The notes below the pieces were generated by a model. It ran no database searches and had not been told where the DNA came from. It worked only from the letters and a program-made list of their open reading frames with translations. A DNA stretch of 14,476 nucleotides from GCA-2746795 sp964643965 (lineage in GTDB: Bacteria; Chloroflexota; Anaerolineae; Promineifilales; Promineifilaceae), in assembly GCA_964643965.1 (NCBI GenBank), contig CAZXVH010000124.1:1-14476 (forward strand), given 5' to 3'. Within the stretch, counting starts at the first letter, position 1. Each line of letters starts with the position of its first letter. A program made the translations under genes and the position numbers. Of the stretch, positions 1 through 7,764 are shown piece after piece.

Positions 1-57
1 GTAATAAATAAGTCCATTCTTGTATTGCATCGTGGCCAGACGAAAAAGGAGATTCTT

Positions 58-666
58 TTGATACGTGTACTATTGGCTGATAGCCACAAATTAATGCATC
101 CTGGTATTCGTGCAATTTTATCCACCCAAAGCGGAATTCTGTTAGTTGAGACTATGACATATCACGATCAACTCAAAAAATGTTGCCAAGAACATCAAGC
201 AGATATTATTTTGATGTCATTGAATATAGATTGTGAAAATTCCCTTTCATACCTGCAAGTTCACCATCCCTCAATAAAGAGTTTGATATTACTTCGTACT
301 CCAGATGAAATAAGCCTACATCAATTGATACAGTTAGGAGCAGATGGGGGTATCCTTAAAAGTGCAAATCCTCACGAGCTAATAGATGCTATTCATACCA
401 TCGTAAAGGGTGAAAAATGGTTTAGCCCTAGTCTTGTCCCAAAACTGCTCGAATCAAATAGCAATAAGGAAAACTATGATTTGACAGAGAGAGAACTAGA
501 TATAATGAGACTAATTTCGTCCGGAAAGACTGATAAGGAGATTGCACAAACGTTTGATATTTCAGAGAGGACAGTACGCTACTATTTACAAAATATTAAT
601 ACCAAGTTAGGGACAACAACAAGGATTGAATCCGTTGCAAAAACAATTCGGCAAAATTTGATTTAA
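58..666 (+). CDS. LuxR/NarL-family response regulator with atypical receiver domain
   Basis: Two-domain transcription regulator of about 202 residues. The N-terminal receiver-like domain (residues 2-120) is followed by a LuxR-type helix-turn-helix (about 142-202), visible as LTERELDIMRLISSG, KEIAQTFDISERTV and a YLQNINTKLG recognition region. I chose the TTG start at 58 because AGGAG (47-51) lies 6 nt upstream and the protein then opens MIRVLLAD, as this family does. The ATG at 25 would add 11 non-conserved residues. The receiver is unusual: the site that normally holds the phospho-Asp (LMDLN in relatives) reads LMSLN, with Ser54, and one residue of the usual acidic pair is Ser9. Thr81 and Lys101 remain. 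Phosphorylation at the standard site is therefore unlikely, and it may work as a phosphorylation-independent or ligand-responsive regulator (inference). No sensor kinase is visible. Its target could be the neighbouring genes, but nothing in the sequence proves this. Confidence 0.85.
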   Translation: MIRVLLADSHKLMHPGIRAILSTQSGILLVETMTYHDQLKKCCQEHQADIILMSLNIDCENSLSYLQVHHPSIKSLILLRTPDEISLHQLIQLGADGGILKSANPHELIDAIHTIVKGEKWFSPSLVPKLLESNSNKENYDLTERELDIMRLISSGKTDKEIAQTFDISERTVRYYLQNINTKLGTTTRIESVAKTIRQNLI

Positions 667-680
667 GTAAAATTTTGCCG
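649..680. repeat. 11-bp perfect inverted repeat over the stop codon of the regulator gene
   Basis: The arms CGGCAAAATTT (649-659) and AAATTTTGCCG (670-680) are exact reverse complements with a 10-nt spacer that contains the TAA stop. No T-run follows the right arm, so a classical intrinsic terminator is uncertain. A weak terminator or an operator for the next gene are both possible. A looser GGCA/TTGCC dyad follows at about 684-724. Confidence 0.5.
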
Positions 681-793
681 GATGTGGCAACTTGTATTGC
701 CTAAGGTGGCACAAGTTCTTGCCGCTTTAAACGATGTATTAAAATCTCCTTTTCTTTATCATCACCTGTATAAAACTTTTTAAGGAGACTAAA

Positions 794-1195
794 ATGAAAA
801 AACGAATTTCAATAACAGTGATTTTTATGTCTTTTGCACTTACATTAATAGCATCAGTGTCATATGCTCAAGATGTTTCTCCACAATCAGTTGAGCAAGG
901 TAGCTATCATTGGCTTGCCTCAGGTTATACAGGTATTTATCTTGGACAGCTTCCCAATAGTGTACAGCCACAGGCTTGTGGAGGAGGAGATGATTATTTA
1001 GTTTCATTTTATGGAGTACCAGAAGATGCAACGTGGGGTAAAAAAGTGTACGCTACAAATCCTACTAGCTTGGCTCATATATATAGTAATTTTGGATTAG
1101 ATGGATTTTATTATTGTGCAGGTGGTTCTTGTACGATCAGCGTTTGTACTACAGAATTTGGTGACCCTTGGAGTTTGCGATTGTTAGATTGGTAA
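794..1195 (+). CDS. Small secreted protein with four cysteines, function unknown
   Basis: A 133-residue protein with a clear Sec signal peptide: Lys-Lys-Arg near the N terminus, a hydrophobic core at about residues 5-22, and a likely cleavage site SYA|QD after residue 25. The mature part is about 108 residues, Gly/Tyr/Ser-rich, with Cys62, Cys108, Cys113 and Cys118 that could form disulfides outside the cytoplasm. A strong Shine-Dalgarno AAGGAG (782-787) lies 6 nt before the ATG. I do not recognise a family. It ends just before a large hairpin (1220-1280), so it is probably transcribed alone or with the regulator gene upstream. The codon use is AT-rich, like the other three genes in the first 3 kb and unlike the megasynthase genes downstream. 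Confidence 0.75.
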   Translation: MKKRISITVIFMSFALTLIASVSYAQDVSPQSVEQGSYHWLASGYTGIYLGQLPNSVQPQACGGGDDYLVSFYGVPEDATWGKKVYATNPTSLAHIYSNFGLDGFYYCAGGSCTISVCTTEFGDPWSLRLLDW

Positions 1196-1219
1196 GACTA
1201 TAATATAGTTAAAATAAGA

Positions 1220-1280
1220 TATATTTAATAGAAAAAGGTTCCATCTTTAGAAAAAATGGAACCTTTTTCTATTAAATATA
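1220..1280. terminator. Strong, probably bidirectional intrinsic terminator
   Basis: Perfect 25-bp inverted repeat with arms 1220-1244 and 1256-1280 and an 11-nt loop. The right arm contains GGAACCTTTTTCT and the left arm its complement, so each strand gives a stem followed by a U-rich tract. It lies 25 nt after the secreted-protein stop codon and separates it from the next gene. Confidence 0.8.
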
Positions 1281-1310
1281 AAACGATGAAAATATGGGAA
1301 CAAGGGGTTT

Positions 1311-1691
1311 ATGAAAAAAAATTTTGATGCAGTGATCCCCTTTATAATTGTAATTGGGGTTATTTCATTTGTAGTTTTCACCTATGTTTTTTTTCTCTAT
1401 GATTCTATCAAACCAAATATATTGATTGGAGAATGGGAAACTACTTTGCCGAATGGAGATTATTTGAAGTTAGGATTTTCCAAATCTTTTGCTTGGTCTT
1501 CCATCAATAATTTCCCAGATCAGATGGGTGATTACGAGGTCGATCAAGATGATGGTGTATGGATCAAAGTACCAGCACTTGGTTCGGGAATATCCAAGGG
1601 AACGATCAGTGTTGTCCATGATAATATCATTATTTTAGATCTTGATGATTACCCTCCGTTAAAGTTAAATCGTATACTAGACTCCAATTAA
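1311..1691 (+). CDS. Single-pass membrane-anchored protein with a beta-rich outer domain
   Basis: A 126-residue protein with one hydrophobic helix at residues 8-30, preceded only by Lys2 and Lys3. It should be anchored with the C-terminal part outside. The remainder (about 35-126) opens with GEWETTLPNGDYLKL and alternates hydrophobic and polar residues, which suggests a small beta-sheet domain like the lipocalin-type lipoprotein repeats. This is a fold guess only. AAGGGG at 1302-1307 is close to the ATG (3 nt), so ribosome binding looks weak. The gene stands between two hairpins and appears monocistronic. I do not recognise a named family. Confidence 0.65.
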   Translation: MKKNFDAVIPFIIVIGVISFVVFTYVFFLYDSIKPNILIGEWETTLPNGDYLKLGFSKSFAWSSINNFPDQMGDYEVDQDDGVWIKVPALGSGISKGTISVVHDNIIILDLDDYPPLKLNRILDSN

Positions 1692-1693
1692 AT

Positions 1694-1822
1694 TGGTTTG
1701 ATCTGATCTGGATAGGGTATGGCTCAACCCTAGTTTCTAGAGGTGATCATGAAATACAAGAAGGTAGTATCGTGGGGAGTTGGGTTGATGAAGAAGGACC
1801 GTCTGTAACACCGACTCCGTAA
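1694..1822 (+). pseudogene. Possible 3' remnant of a coding sequence
   Basis: The +2 frame is open from 1649 to a TAA at 1820-1822 and reads plausibly protein-like near its end (GDHEIQEGSIVGSWVDEEG, then SVTPTP). There is no good start codon or Shine-Dalgarno. It shares a 14-nt identical word, GTGATCATGAAATA (1743-1756), with the following lipoprotein gene (1972-1985), in the same codon phase (DHEI in both). It could be the tail of a lost paralogue, or chance. Confidence 0.25.
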
Positions 1823-1848
1823 AAACCGCTTAAACTAAAAATTTAGTA

Positions 1849-1887
1849 TCCCCCATTAACCGGGTTGCTTATTTGGTTAATGGGGGA
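1849..1887 (+). terminator. Stem-loop just upstream of the lipoprotein gene: terminator or attenuator
   Basis: Perfect 13-bp arms TCCCCCATTAACC (1849-1861) and GGTTAATGGGGGA (1875-1887), a 13-nt loop, then CTTTTAA. It ends 11 nt before the ATG at 1899. The GGGGGA in the right arm is the only visible Shine-Dalgarno-like sequence of that gene, so the hairpin may both end upstream transcription and hide the ribosome site. Confidence 0.6.
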
Positions 1888-1898
1888 CTTTTAATCCT

Positions 1899-2948
1899 AT
1901 GAAAAAAATTTATTTTATTGCTTTAATACTGAGTTTGTTTTTGAGTGCGTGTAATACATCTTTATCCGCCAGTGATCATGAAATAATGTTAGCACCAACC
2001 GCTACTATTCCCCCTGGAAAAGATGCACGTGATATTTATATCAACCAAGAGAATTTAAATACCATAAAAAATATTGCGGCAAATAACCCAAATGGCTCAT
2101 TCCTTGGTATGTTTGCAACTTACGATGAGCAGTTTGTGAATACAGACAACGCTTATCATGTCACATCAGATAAAGGCTTTATGGGGCAAGCTTGGATTTT
2201 TAATCCATCAGATCAAGAACACAAATTTGCTCTAATCTGCTTACTTGATTATCAACAAGTGCCTTGTTCCCCAGAACAAACATTGGAAAATATAATTACG
2301 GTAACTGCTCAAACCGAACATTTTGTTTCTATGTATCTTTCACAACTCACAGCAGGGCTTCACGATCTTGGATTACTTATTATACGAGAACCATATCAAA
2401 ATATTGATACAGGTCTAAACCATTCATCAACAGATCTGTCTCTATTTTCAGCCTCTAATATTTATGTAGATGATTCGACAACCCCGCCTGAAATAACCCC
2501 ACTATCTATACCACATGAACAAGGGTTAAAAGATTATTCCAAGCTTTTCTACGCAAGTAAATCCCCTGAGCTCCTGGAGCCAAATGGTTTGATTCGGATT
2601 TGGGAGTTAGAAGAAAGTCAGGCAGGTGGATGGATTGATTTTTATTTACACTTCAACTGGCAAGAGGATAGAAAAGAAACGAATGTGGCAATGATGGCTT
2701 TTATCAATTATAAACAAGTGCCTATTTATTATGAAAACACTCCGCATTTCCCACTCTATATAAATCGAGAAACCAAAAGTTTGCAAACCTTGCCTGTGCG
2801 AATCCAAGTTCCAAATGAACCAGGTGTGTATGAATTATACTTAACGGCTGTGAGCCACCCTTTTGAACCACAAGAGATAAATGGTGAGTATGTTAGTAAG
2901 ATGCACCAAGAGGAATCCCGACCTATTCGACTAGAAGTGTTGCCATAG
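1899..2948 (+). CDS. Predicted lipoprotein, function unknown
   Basis: A 349-residue protein with a type II signal peptide: MKK, a hydrophobic stretch at residues 4-15, then the lipobox LSAC with Cys18. It should be lipidated at Cys18 and held on the outer face of the cytoplasmic membrane. The mature part begins with a Thr/Pro-rich spacer (about 32-38). It then appears to hold two related segments, each with an aromatic-rich beta pattern and a short INYKQVP or LDYQQVP motif (at nucleotides 2704-2724 and 2245-2265). That similarity points to an internal duplication of a beta-sandwich-like module. I do not recognise a family. A stem-loop containing its only Shine-Dalgarno-like sequence lies directly upstream, which may limit translation. 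Confidence 0.7.
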   Translation: MKKIYFIALILSLFLSACNTSLSASDHEIMLAPTATIPPGKDARDIYINQENLNTIKNIAANNPNGSFLGMFATYDEQFVNTDNAYHVTSDKGFMGQAWIFNPSDQEHKFALICLLDYQQVPCSPEQTLENIITVTAQTEHFVSMYLSQLTAGLHDLGLLIIREPYQNIDTGLNHSSTDLSLFSASNIYVDDSTTPPEITPLSIPHEQGLKDYSKLFYASKSPELLEPNGLIRIWELEESQAGGWIDFYLHFNWQEDRKETNVAMMAFINYKQVPIYYENTPHFPLYINRETKSLQTLPVRIQVPNEPGVYELYLTAVSHPFEPQEINGEYVSKMHQEESRPIRLEVLP

Positions 2949-3016
2949 TTATCGTTAGCTATTACTAAATCCCCCACTGCAAAAAGCATGTTCTGGTGCA
3001 TACTACACTGATTTGA

Positions 3017-3115
3017 GAAACGGCCGTTATCCCCGAAATCTCCACCCTCATCACCACCAACCAGCAGCTCGCCCAAGCCACCGACCTCGCTGTGGCAGGT
3101 CTCCAGACCTACTAG
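3017..3115 (+). pseudogene. Possible C-terminal gene remnant
   Basis: After a TGA at 3014, one frame stays open to a TAG at 3113-3115 and encodes about 32 residues that look like a real amphipathic C-terminal helix (ISTLITTNQQLAQATDLA). It begins with the ETAV peptide typical of the palindrome element. There is no start codon. Its GC-rich codons match the downstream genes, not the upstream lipoprotein gene. Confidence 0.3.
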
Positions 3116-3143
3116 CGCACTCCGCTTGCCATTCTCCAGCCAA

Positions 3144-3185
3144 ACCTGTTAACCATTCCCAGTTCTCTGTTTCCAGTTGATTGTT
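3144..3185 (+). repeat. Heptamer array, six degenerate 7-bp units (intergenic)
   Basis: GTT or ATT ends every seventh base: GTT at 3148, ATT at 3155, GTT at 3162, 3169, 3176 and 3183. Units such as CCCAGTT, CTCTGTT and TCCAGTT are related to the CAGT-type heptamers in the coding linkers downstream. An AACGGCCGTT palindrome follows at 3189. Confidence 0.6.
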
Positions 3186-3527
3186 AAAAACGGCCGTTTC
3201 CCCCATCAATTCTCCGCGCCACACTGCCAAAACCTGCCAAAAAACATGACTTTCGCGTTAAATAACGTAACTCCTCCCCCTCCAAGTGTTTTTTCTTGAG
3301 GAACTTTCCTAAATAATGTGTGACAATCAGTAAGAAAGTTTTTCCATTCTGCCCTATAAGCGTTACACTTGAGCCAACCCAAGGATGTTATTAGTCAATC
3401 TAATCAACCATTTCCCTACCCCTTTTATGAAAAGGATTTTTTGAGAACTGGTGTGTGACTTGGGCAGGAAAAATGAAATCGCCCCTCCTGGCTTACAGGC
3501 TTGGGACAAAATATTTTGGAGACGTGT

Positions 3528-6500
3528 ATGTCTGATCAGAAAAATGCAAATAGCGCTTTAAGCAAAACACCGATTGCCATCATTGGCCTGGCCGGTGTTT
3601 TCCCACAAGCAGAGAACGTACAAGAATATTGGGATAACATCGTCAAAGAAGTGGACAGCATCACCGAAGTCCCACCCTCTCGTTGGAAAATAGAGGAGTA
3701 CTACGACCCAGACCCCACCGCCCCGGACAAAACCTACTGTAAACGGGGCGGTTTTTTGCCAGAGATCGATTTCAATCCCATGGAATTTGGCTTGCCGCCC
3801 AACATCCTGGAAGTCACCGACGCCTCGCAGTTGCTCTCCCTCGTCGTGGCCAAAGCGGCCATGAACGATGCCGGATACGGCGAAGACGTGGACTTTAACC
3901 GTAGTCAAACGGGCGTTGTGCTGGGCGTGGGCGGCGGGCAAAAGCTCATCACCCCGCTCACCTCCCGTTTGCAATACCCCGTTTGGGATCGCGTGCTGGA
4001 AAGCAGTGGCGTTGCCGAAGCCGACCGCGCCGCCATCATCGAGAAGATGAAAAAAGCGTACATCCATTGGGAAGAAAACTCCTTTCCCGGCATGTTGGGC
4101 AACGTCATTTCCGGTCGGGTGGCCAATCGACTCGACCTGGGCGGCATGAACTGCGTGGTAGACGCCGCCTGCGCCGCTTCCCTCGCCGCCGTCAAAATGG
4201 CCGTCGCCGAACTCACCGACCATCGCGCCGACATGATGATTACCGGCGGCGTCGACACCGACAACTCCATCTTCATGTACATGAGCTTCAGCAAAACCCC
4301 CGCCTTCTCCAAAAACAACGACATTCGCCCCTTCGACGCCGGTTCCGACGGCATGATGATCGGCGAAGCGGTGGGCATGGTTGTGCTAAAAAGGCTAGCA
4401 GATGCCGAACGAGATGGCGACCGGATTTATGCTGTCATCAAAGGAATTGGTACGTCGAGCGACGGCCGTTATAAATCCATCTATGCCCCTCGCGCCTCCG
4501 GTCAAGCTATGGCCGTGGATCGCGCCTACAAAGACGCAGGTTTCAACCCCGCTACCGTCGGCCTCGTGGAAGCGCATGGCACCGGCACCCCCGCTGGCGA
4601 CCCCGAAGAATTCGCCGGTCTGACGGAAGTGTTCGGCCACAACAATACCACCACCCAACACATCGCCTTGGGCAGTGTCAAGTCCCAAATCGGCCATACC
4701 AAAGCAGCGGCGGGCGCGGCCAGCCTCATCAAGACGGCGTTGGCGCTGCATCACCGCATTTTGCCCCCCACCCTCAACGTCGATAAGCCAAATCCCAAGA
4801 TGGACATTGAGAACTCTCCCTTTTATCTCAACACCCACTCCCGCCCCTGGCTGGCGCCCCAAAATGACTTGCCCCGACGGGCTGGTGTCAGTGCTTTTGG
4901 TTTTGGTGGTACGAATTTCCATTTTGCCCTGGAAGAATATGATGCGGAAGCGCCAGGCAGCTACCGCCTACACAAAACACCGGAAGATGTGTTCATCACC
5001 GCCCCCACCCCCGCCCAACTGGTCAGCAAATGCAAAAGCCAACTCACCACTCTGCAAGGGGAAGGGGGCGCGGCGCATTACCAGACGCTCATCCGAACGT
5101 CGCGCACCCCCAATATCGCCACCACCTCAGCCCGGCTCGGTTTTGTGGCGGATACCAGGGAACAGGCGATTGAATTTTTGAAAACGGCCGTTAACCTGCT
5201 CAAAAGCAATCCGGCCGACCATTGGGAGCATCCCAAAGGCATCTTCTACCGCCAAACCGGCATCGCCAGCAAAGGGCGCGTCGTGGCGCTCTTCCCTGGA
5301 CAAGGGTCGCAATATGTGGAAATGGGCAAAGAACTGGCGCTCAATTTCCCACCCATCCGCGAAGCCTACGGCCGTATGGACGCCCTGTTTGCAGCCGATG
5401 GGCAACCGCCGCTCTCCGATGTCGTCTTCCCCATCCCCGTCTTCAGCGATGATGAACGGAAAGCCCAATCCCAAACCCTGCGCCGCACCGAATTTGTACA
5501 GCCCGCCATTGGCGCGTTTAGCGTCGGTCTCTACAAACTGCTCCAGGCGGCTGGCTTTAGCCCAGATTTCACCGCCGGTCACAGCTTTGGTGAACTAACG
5601 GCGCTGTGGGCTGGCGGCGTCTTGGACGATGAGACTTTCTACACGTTAGCTAAAGCACGGGGGCAAGCGATGGCCGCGCCGGGCAGCCTCTCCTTCGACA
5701 CCGGCGCCATGGTTGCCGTCAAAGGGGACATCGCCCAACTGCAAACCGACATTCAAGGCATGGCTGACGTAACCATTGCCAATTACAACTCCAATGAGCA
5801 GGTTGTTTTGGCTGGTTCCACAGAAGCGATGCAAGCAGCGCAACAACATTTAGGCCCCAATGGGTATGTGGTCACGCCGCTGCCGGTCTCGGCCGCGTTC
5901 CACACTCCTTTTGTGGGCCACGCCCAGCAGCCGTTCGCCCAAGCCATCGACAAAGCGCACTTTGCCGCGCCGCGCATCGCCGTCTACAGCAATACCAGCG
6001 CGGAAGCGTATGCCAGTCAGCCCGAAGCGATTAAAGAGACGCTGAAAGCCCATATCCTCAAGTCGGTCAATTTTCGCCAGGAAATCGAGAACATTTACGC
6101 GGCAGGCGGCGCTATTTTTGTGGAAATCGGCCCCAAGCGGGTGCTCACCAATCTGGTCAAAAATATTCTGAGCGACCGGCCCCACATCGCCATTGCGGTC
6201 AATCCGTCTACTTCTAAAGGCAGCGACCGCCAACTGCGGGAAGCGTATGTGCAGTTGTGTGTGGCGGGATTGCCGCTCAAAGCCATCGACCCTTACAGCC
6301 GTGAATTCTCCGCCCCTACTGCTTCCAAGAAGAGCCTGATCAATATCAATTTGTCGGGCAATAACTATGTCAGCCCGAAGACGGAGAAGGCGTTTGAGGC
6401 GGCGTTAGCCAATGAGAGAACAGTGCCCAGTGAACAGTTGGCAGTGAACGGTAAAGTGGTCGCGGCTCCGGTGAAACCGAAAGTGGCGCCGACGCCTGTT

Positions 6501-7764
6501 GCGCAACCAGTAGCGCCGCCGCCTGTCCCACCGAAAGTGGCGGCCAAAGCAAGGCCCACACCGACGCCGGTTCCCGTTCAAGTATCAAAACCTGCTGCAA
6601 AACCAGCCGCGCCAAACGGCCGGACAGCCCCCAATCCTATTACAAAGGTAAGCAAAACTATGAATCAACCAACCGCATTCCAAAAACAAGTAGAAAAAAG
6701 TCTGGACATGCTCCATGCCCAACAAGCAGATACAGCCCGCCTTCACGAAGTTTTCCTGAAAGGACAAGACGCTTACGTGAAGCAAGTGGTGCAGTTGATG
6801 CAGCAGTATCGGGCGGTGAACGGGGAGCAGTTTACAGTGGACNNNNNNNNNNNNNNNNNNNNNNNNNNNNNNNNNNNNNNNNNNNNNNNNNNNNNNNNNN
6901 NNNNNNNNNNNNNNNNNNNNNNNNNNNNNNNNNNNNNNNNNNCCTGTAGCAAAAGTAATGCCGCCTGTTGCTGTCGCGCCGACGCCTGCTCCCGTAGCCC
7001 CAGTTCCCACACCTCTCCCTGTACCCGTTGCTCCGGCGCCGGTTGTAGCTGAACCAGTTGTGGTAGAAACGCCTGCACTGAGCGCCACCAAAGTGGCCGT
7101 TCCCCAACCCACCAGCAACCGGCCACCGGCCACCGCTGTCGCCGAACTCGCCACTGCCATGCTCCTCATCGTCAGCGAAAAGACGGGTTATCCCGTGGAG
7201 ATGCTGGAAATGAGTATGGACATGGAATCTGATCTGGGTATCGACTCCATCAAGCGCGTCGAAATTCTGGGGGCGATGCAAGAGCAGCATCCAGACCTGC
7301 CAGAAGTAAATCCGGCGGAACTGGCTGAACTACGCACCTTGCAACAAATTGTGGATCATTTATCAGTGGACAGTGAGCAGTGGTCAGTGGTCAGTGAACC
7401 GGTAACACCTGCACCGAGCACCGCCGAAACGGCCGTTCCCACCCAATCTCCAATCTCCAATCTCCAATCTCCCAACGTAGATGCCCTCGCCCAAGACATG
7501 CTCGTCATCGTCTCCGAAAAAACCGGCTACCCTGTGGAGATGCTAGAAATGAGCATGGACATGGAATCTGATTTGGGCATCGACTCCATCAAGCGGGTTG
7601 AAATCCTGGGGGCGATGCAAGAGCAACATCCAGACCTGCCAGAAGTGAATCCGGCAGAATTGGCTGAACTACGCACCCTGCAACAAATTGTGGATCACTT
7701 GTCAGTGGACAGTGAACAGGGGACAGTAATCAGTGATCCGGCAAAAAAATTAGTCCGGCTGTAG
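3528..7764 (+). CDS. pfaA: PfaA-like synthase, N-terminal part: KS-MAT-ACP-ACP (gap inside)
   Basis: N-terminal portion of a PfaA-type PUFA-synthase-like megasynthase, which extends malonyl-derived acyl chains bound to its ACPs. ATG 3528 is chosen over the in-frame TTG at 3501 because GGAG (3518-3521) sits 6 nt before it. The ketosynthase spans about residues 14-468, with DAACAASL (Cys215), EAHGTGT (His350) and GHTKAAAG (His390), so the triad is complete. The malonyl/acyl transferase spans about 586-900 with FPGQGSQ, GHSFGE (Ser686) and His792. A Pro/Ala-rich linker (about 975-1040) leads to 100 Ns at 6843-6942. Two ACPs follow, with phosphopantetheine serines in LGIDSIKR at 7246-7248 and 7585-7587. 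The frame differs across the gap, so the true gap length is not 100. Translation stops at TAG 7762-7764 before the KR domain, whose coding sequence continues in the -1 frame. PfaA proteins are normally one chain, so this piece and the next CDS should be read together. Confidence 0.88.
6420..6447 (+). repeat. Heptamer array, four NCAGTKN units, MAT-ACP linker
   Basis: Four phase-locked units, ACAGTGC, CCAGTGA, ACAGTTG and GCAGTGA, encode the start of the linker after the MAT domain (peptide TVPSEQLAV). Confidence 0.7.
6827..6842 (+). repeat. Heptamer array cut off by the assembly gap
   Basis: GCAGTTT, ACAGTGG and a started third unit (AC) run directly into the Ns. Failed assembly at a repeat is the simplest reason for the gap. 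Confidence 0.5.
6843..6942. other. Scaffold gap of 100 Ns in the ACP/linker region
   Basis: Exactly 100 Ns, a common placeholder for unknown length. The flanking coding frames (codon ending at 6842, codon starting at 6943) require a real length divisible by three. Further ACP repeats could be hidden here. Confidence 0.9.
7069..7101 (+). repeat. 33-nt dispersed element, copy A
   Basis: Begins ACGCCTGCACTGAGCGCC and ends GGCCGTT. It matches copies at 7405-7437 and 13740-13772, with about 27 of 33 positions identical to the latter. It is read in the same frame in all three and gives TPAxSAxxxAV in the linker before ACP1. Confidence 0.65.
7363..7397 (+). repeat. Heptamer array, five NCAGTGN units after ACP1
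   Basis: Units TCAGTGG, ACAGTGA, GCAGTGG, TCAGTGG and TCAGTGA in strict 7-nt register. They encode the ACP1 tail peptide SVDSEQWSVVS. Confidence 0.75.
7405..7437 (+). repeat. 33-nt dispersed element, copy B
   Basis: Matches copy C (13740-13772) at 29 of 33 positions. It ends in AAACGGCCGTT and encodes TPAPSTAETAV between ACP1 and ACP2. Confidence 0.7.
7443..7470 (+). repeat. Four tandem CCAATCT heptamers
   Basis: Four perfect CCAATCT units in the ACP1-ACP2 linker. Because 7 is not a multiple of 3, the peptide repeats every three units (SPISNLQ). It resembles the short tandem heptanucleotide repeats known from heterocystous cyanobacteria. Confidence 0.85.
7702..7736 (+). repeat. Heptamer array, five units after ACP2
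   Basis: Units TCAGTGG, ACAGTGA, ACAGGGG, ACAGTAA and TCAGTGA. The last unit carries the TGA (7734-7736) that closes the -1 frame, and the A7 run begins 6 nt later. Confidence 0.7.

Larger units (their letters stand above)
2949..3527. other. Intergenic boundary region without an intact gene
   Basis: About 580 bases between the lipoprotein gene and the first megasynthase gene. It holds a possible gene remnant (3017-3115), a heptamer array (3144-3185), two AACGGCCGTT palindromes (3019-3028 and 3189-3198), a short dyad CGTTA-AA-TAACG near 3257, and a small ATTAG-TCAAT-CTAAT dyad at 3390-3404. The promoter of the synthase operon should lie in the AT-rich 3290-3500 stretch. I see TATAAG at 3355-3360 but no well-spaced -35 partner, so I do not call it. 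Composition shifts here from AT-rich to GC-rich. Confidence 0.6.
7138..7701 (+). repeat. Tandem ACP repeat, period 339 nt (two visible copies)
   Basis: The two carrier-protein modules are spaced 339 nt apart, measured at the phosphopantetheine Ser codons 7246 and 7585. Over about 75 residues they differ by one amino acid (MLLIV versus MLVIV). By my count about 21 codons differ synonymously, so the copies are old and held by purifying selection. PfaA enzymes usually carry several such tandem ACPs. Confidence 0.85.

Noticed and set aside
3319..3360. Promoter GTGACA ... TATAAG upstream of the synthase
   Set aside because: The spacing is about 30 nt, too long for a sigma-70 promoter.
4462..5376. 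ACGGCCGTT at 4462 and TACGGCCGTA at 5367 as further copies of the iterated palindrome
   Set aside because: They lack the AA edge and lie in conserved domain codons, so they are counted only as near matches.
6943..7052. Continuation of the pre-gap frame through the Ns to a stop at 7052
   Set aside because: It reads a Cys/Ser-rich nonsense peptide. The Pro/Ala linker and ACPs are in another frame, so that extension is an artefact of the arbitrary gap length.
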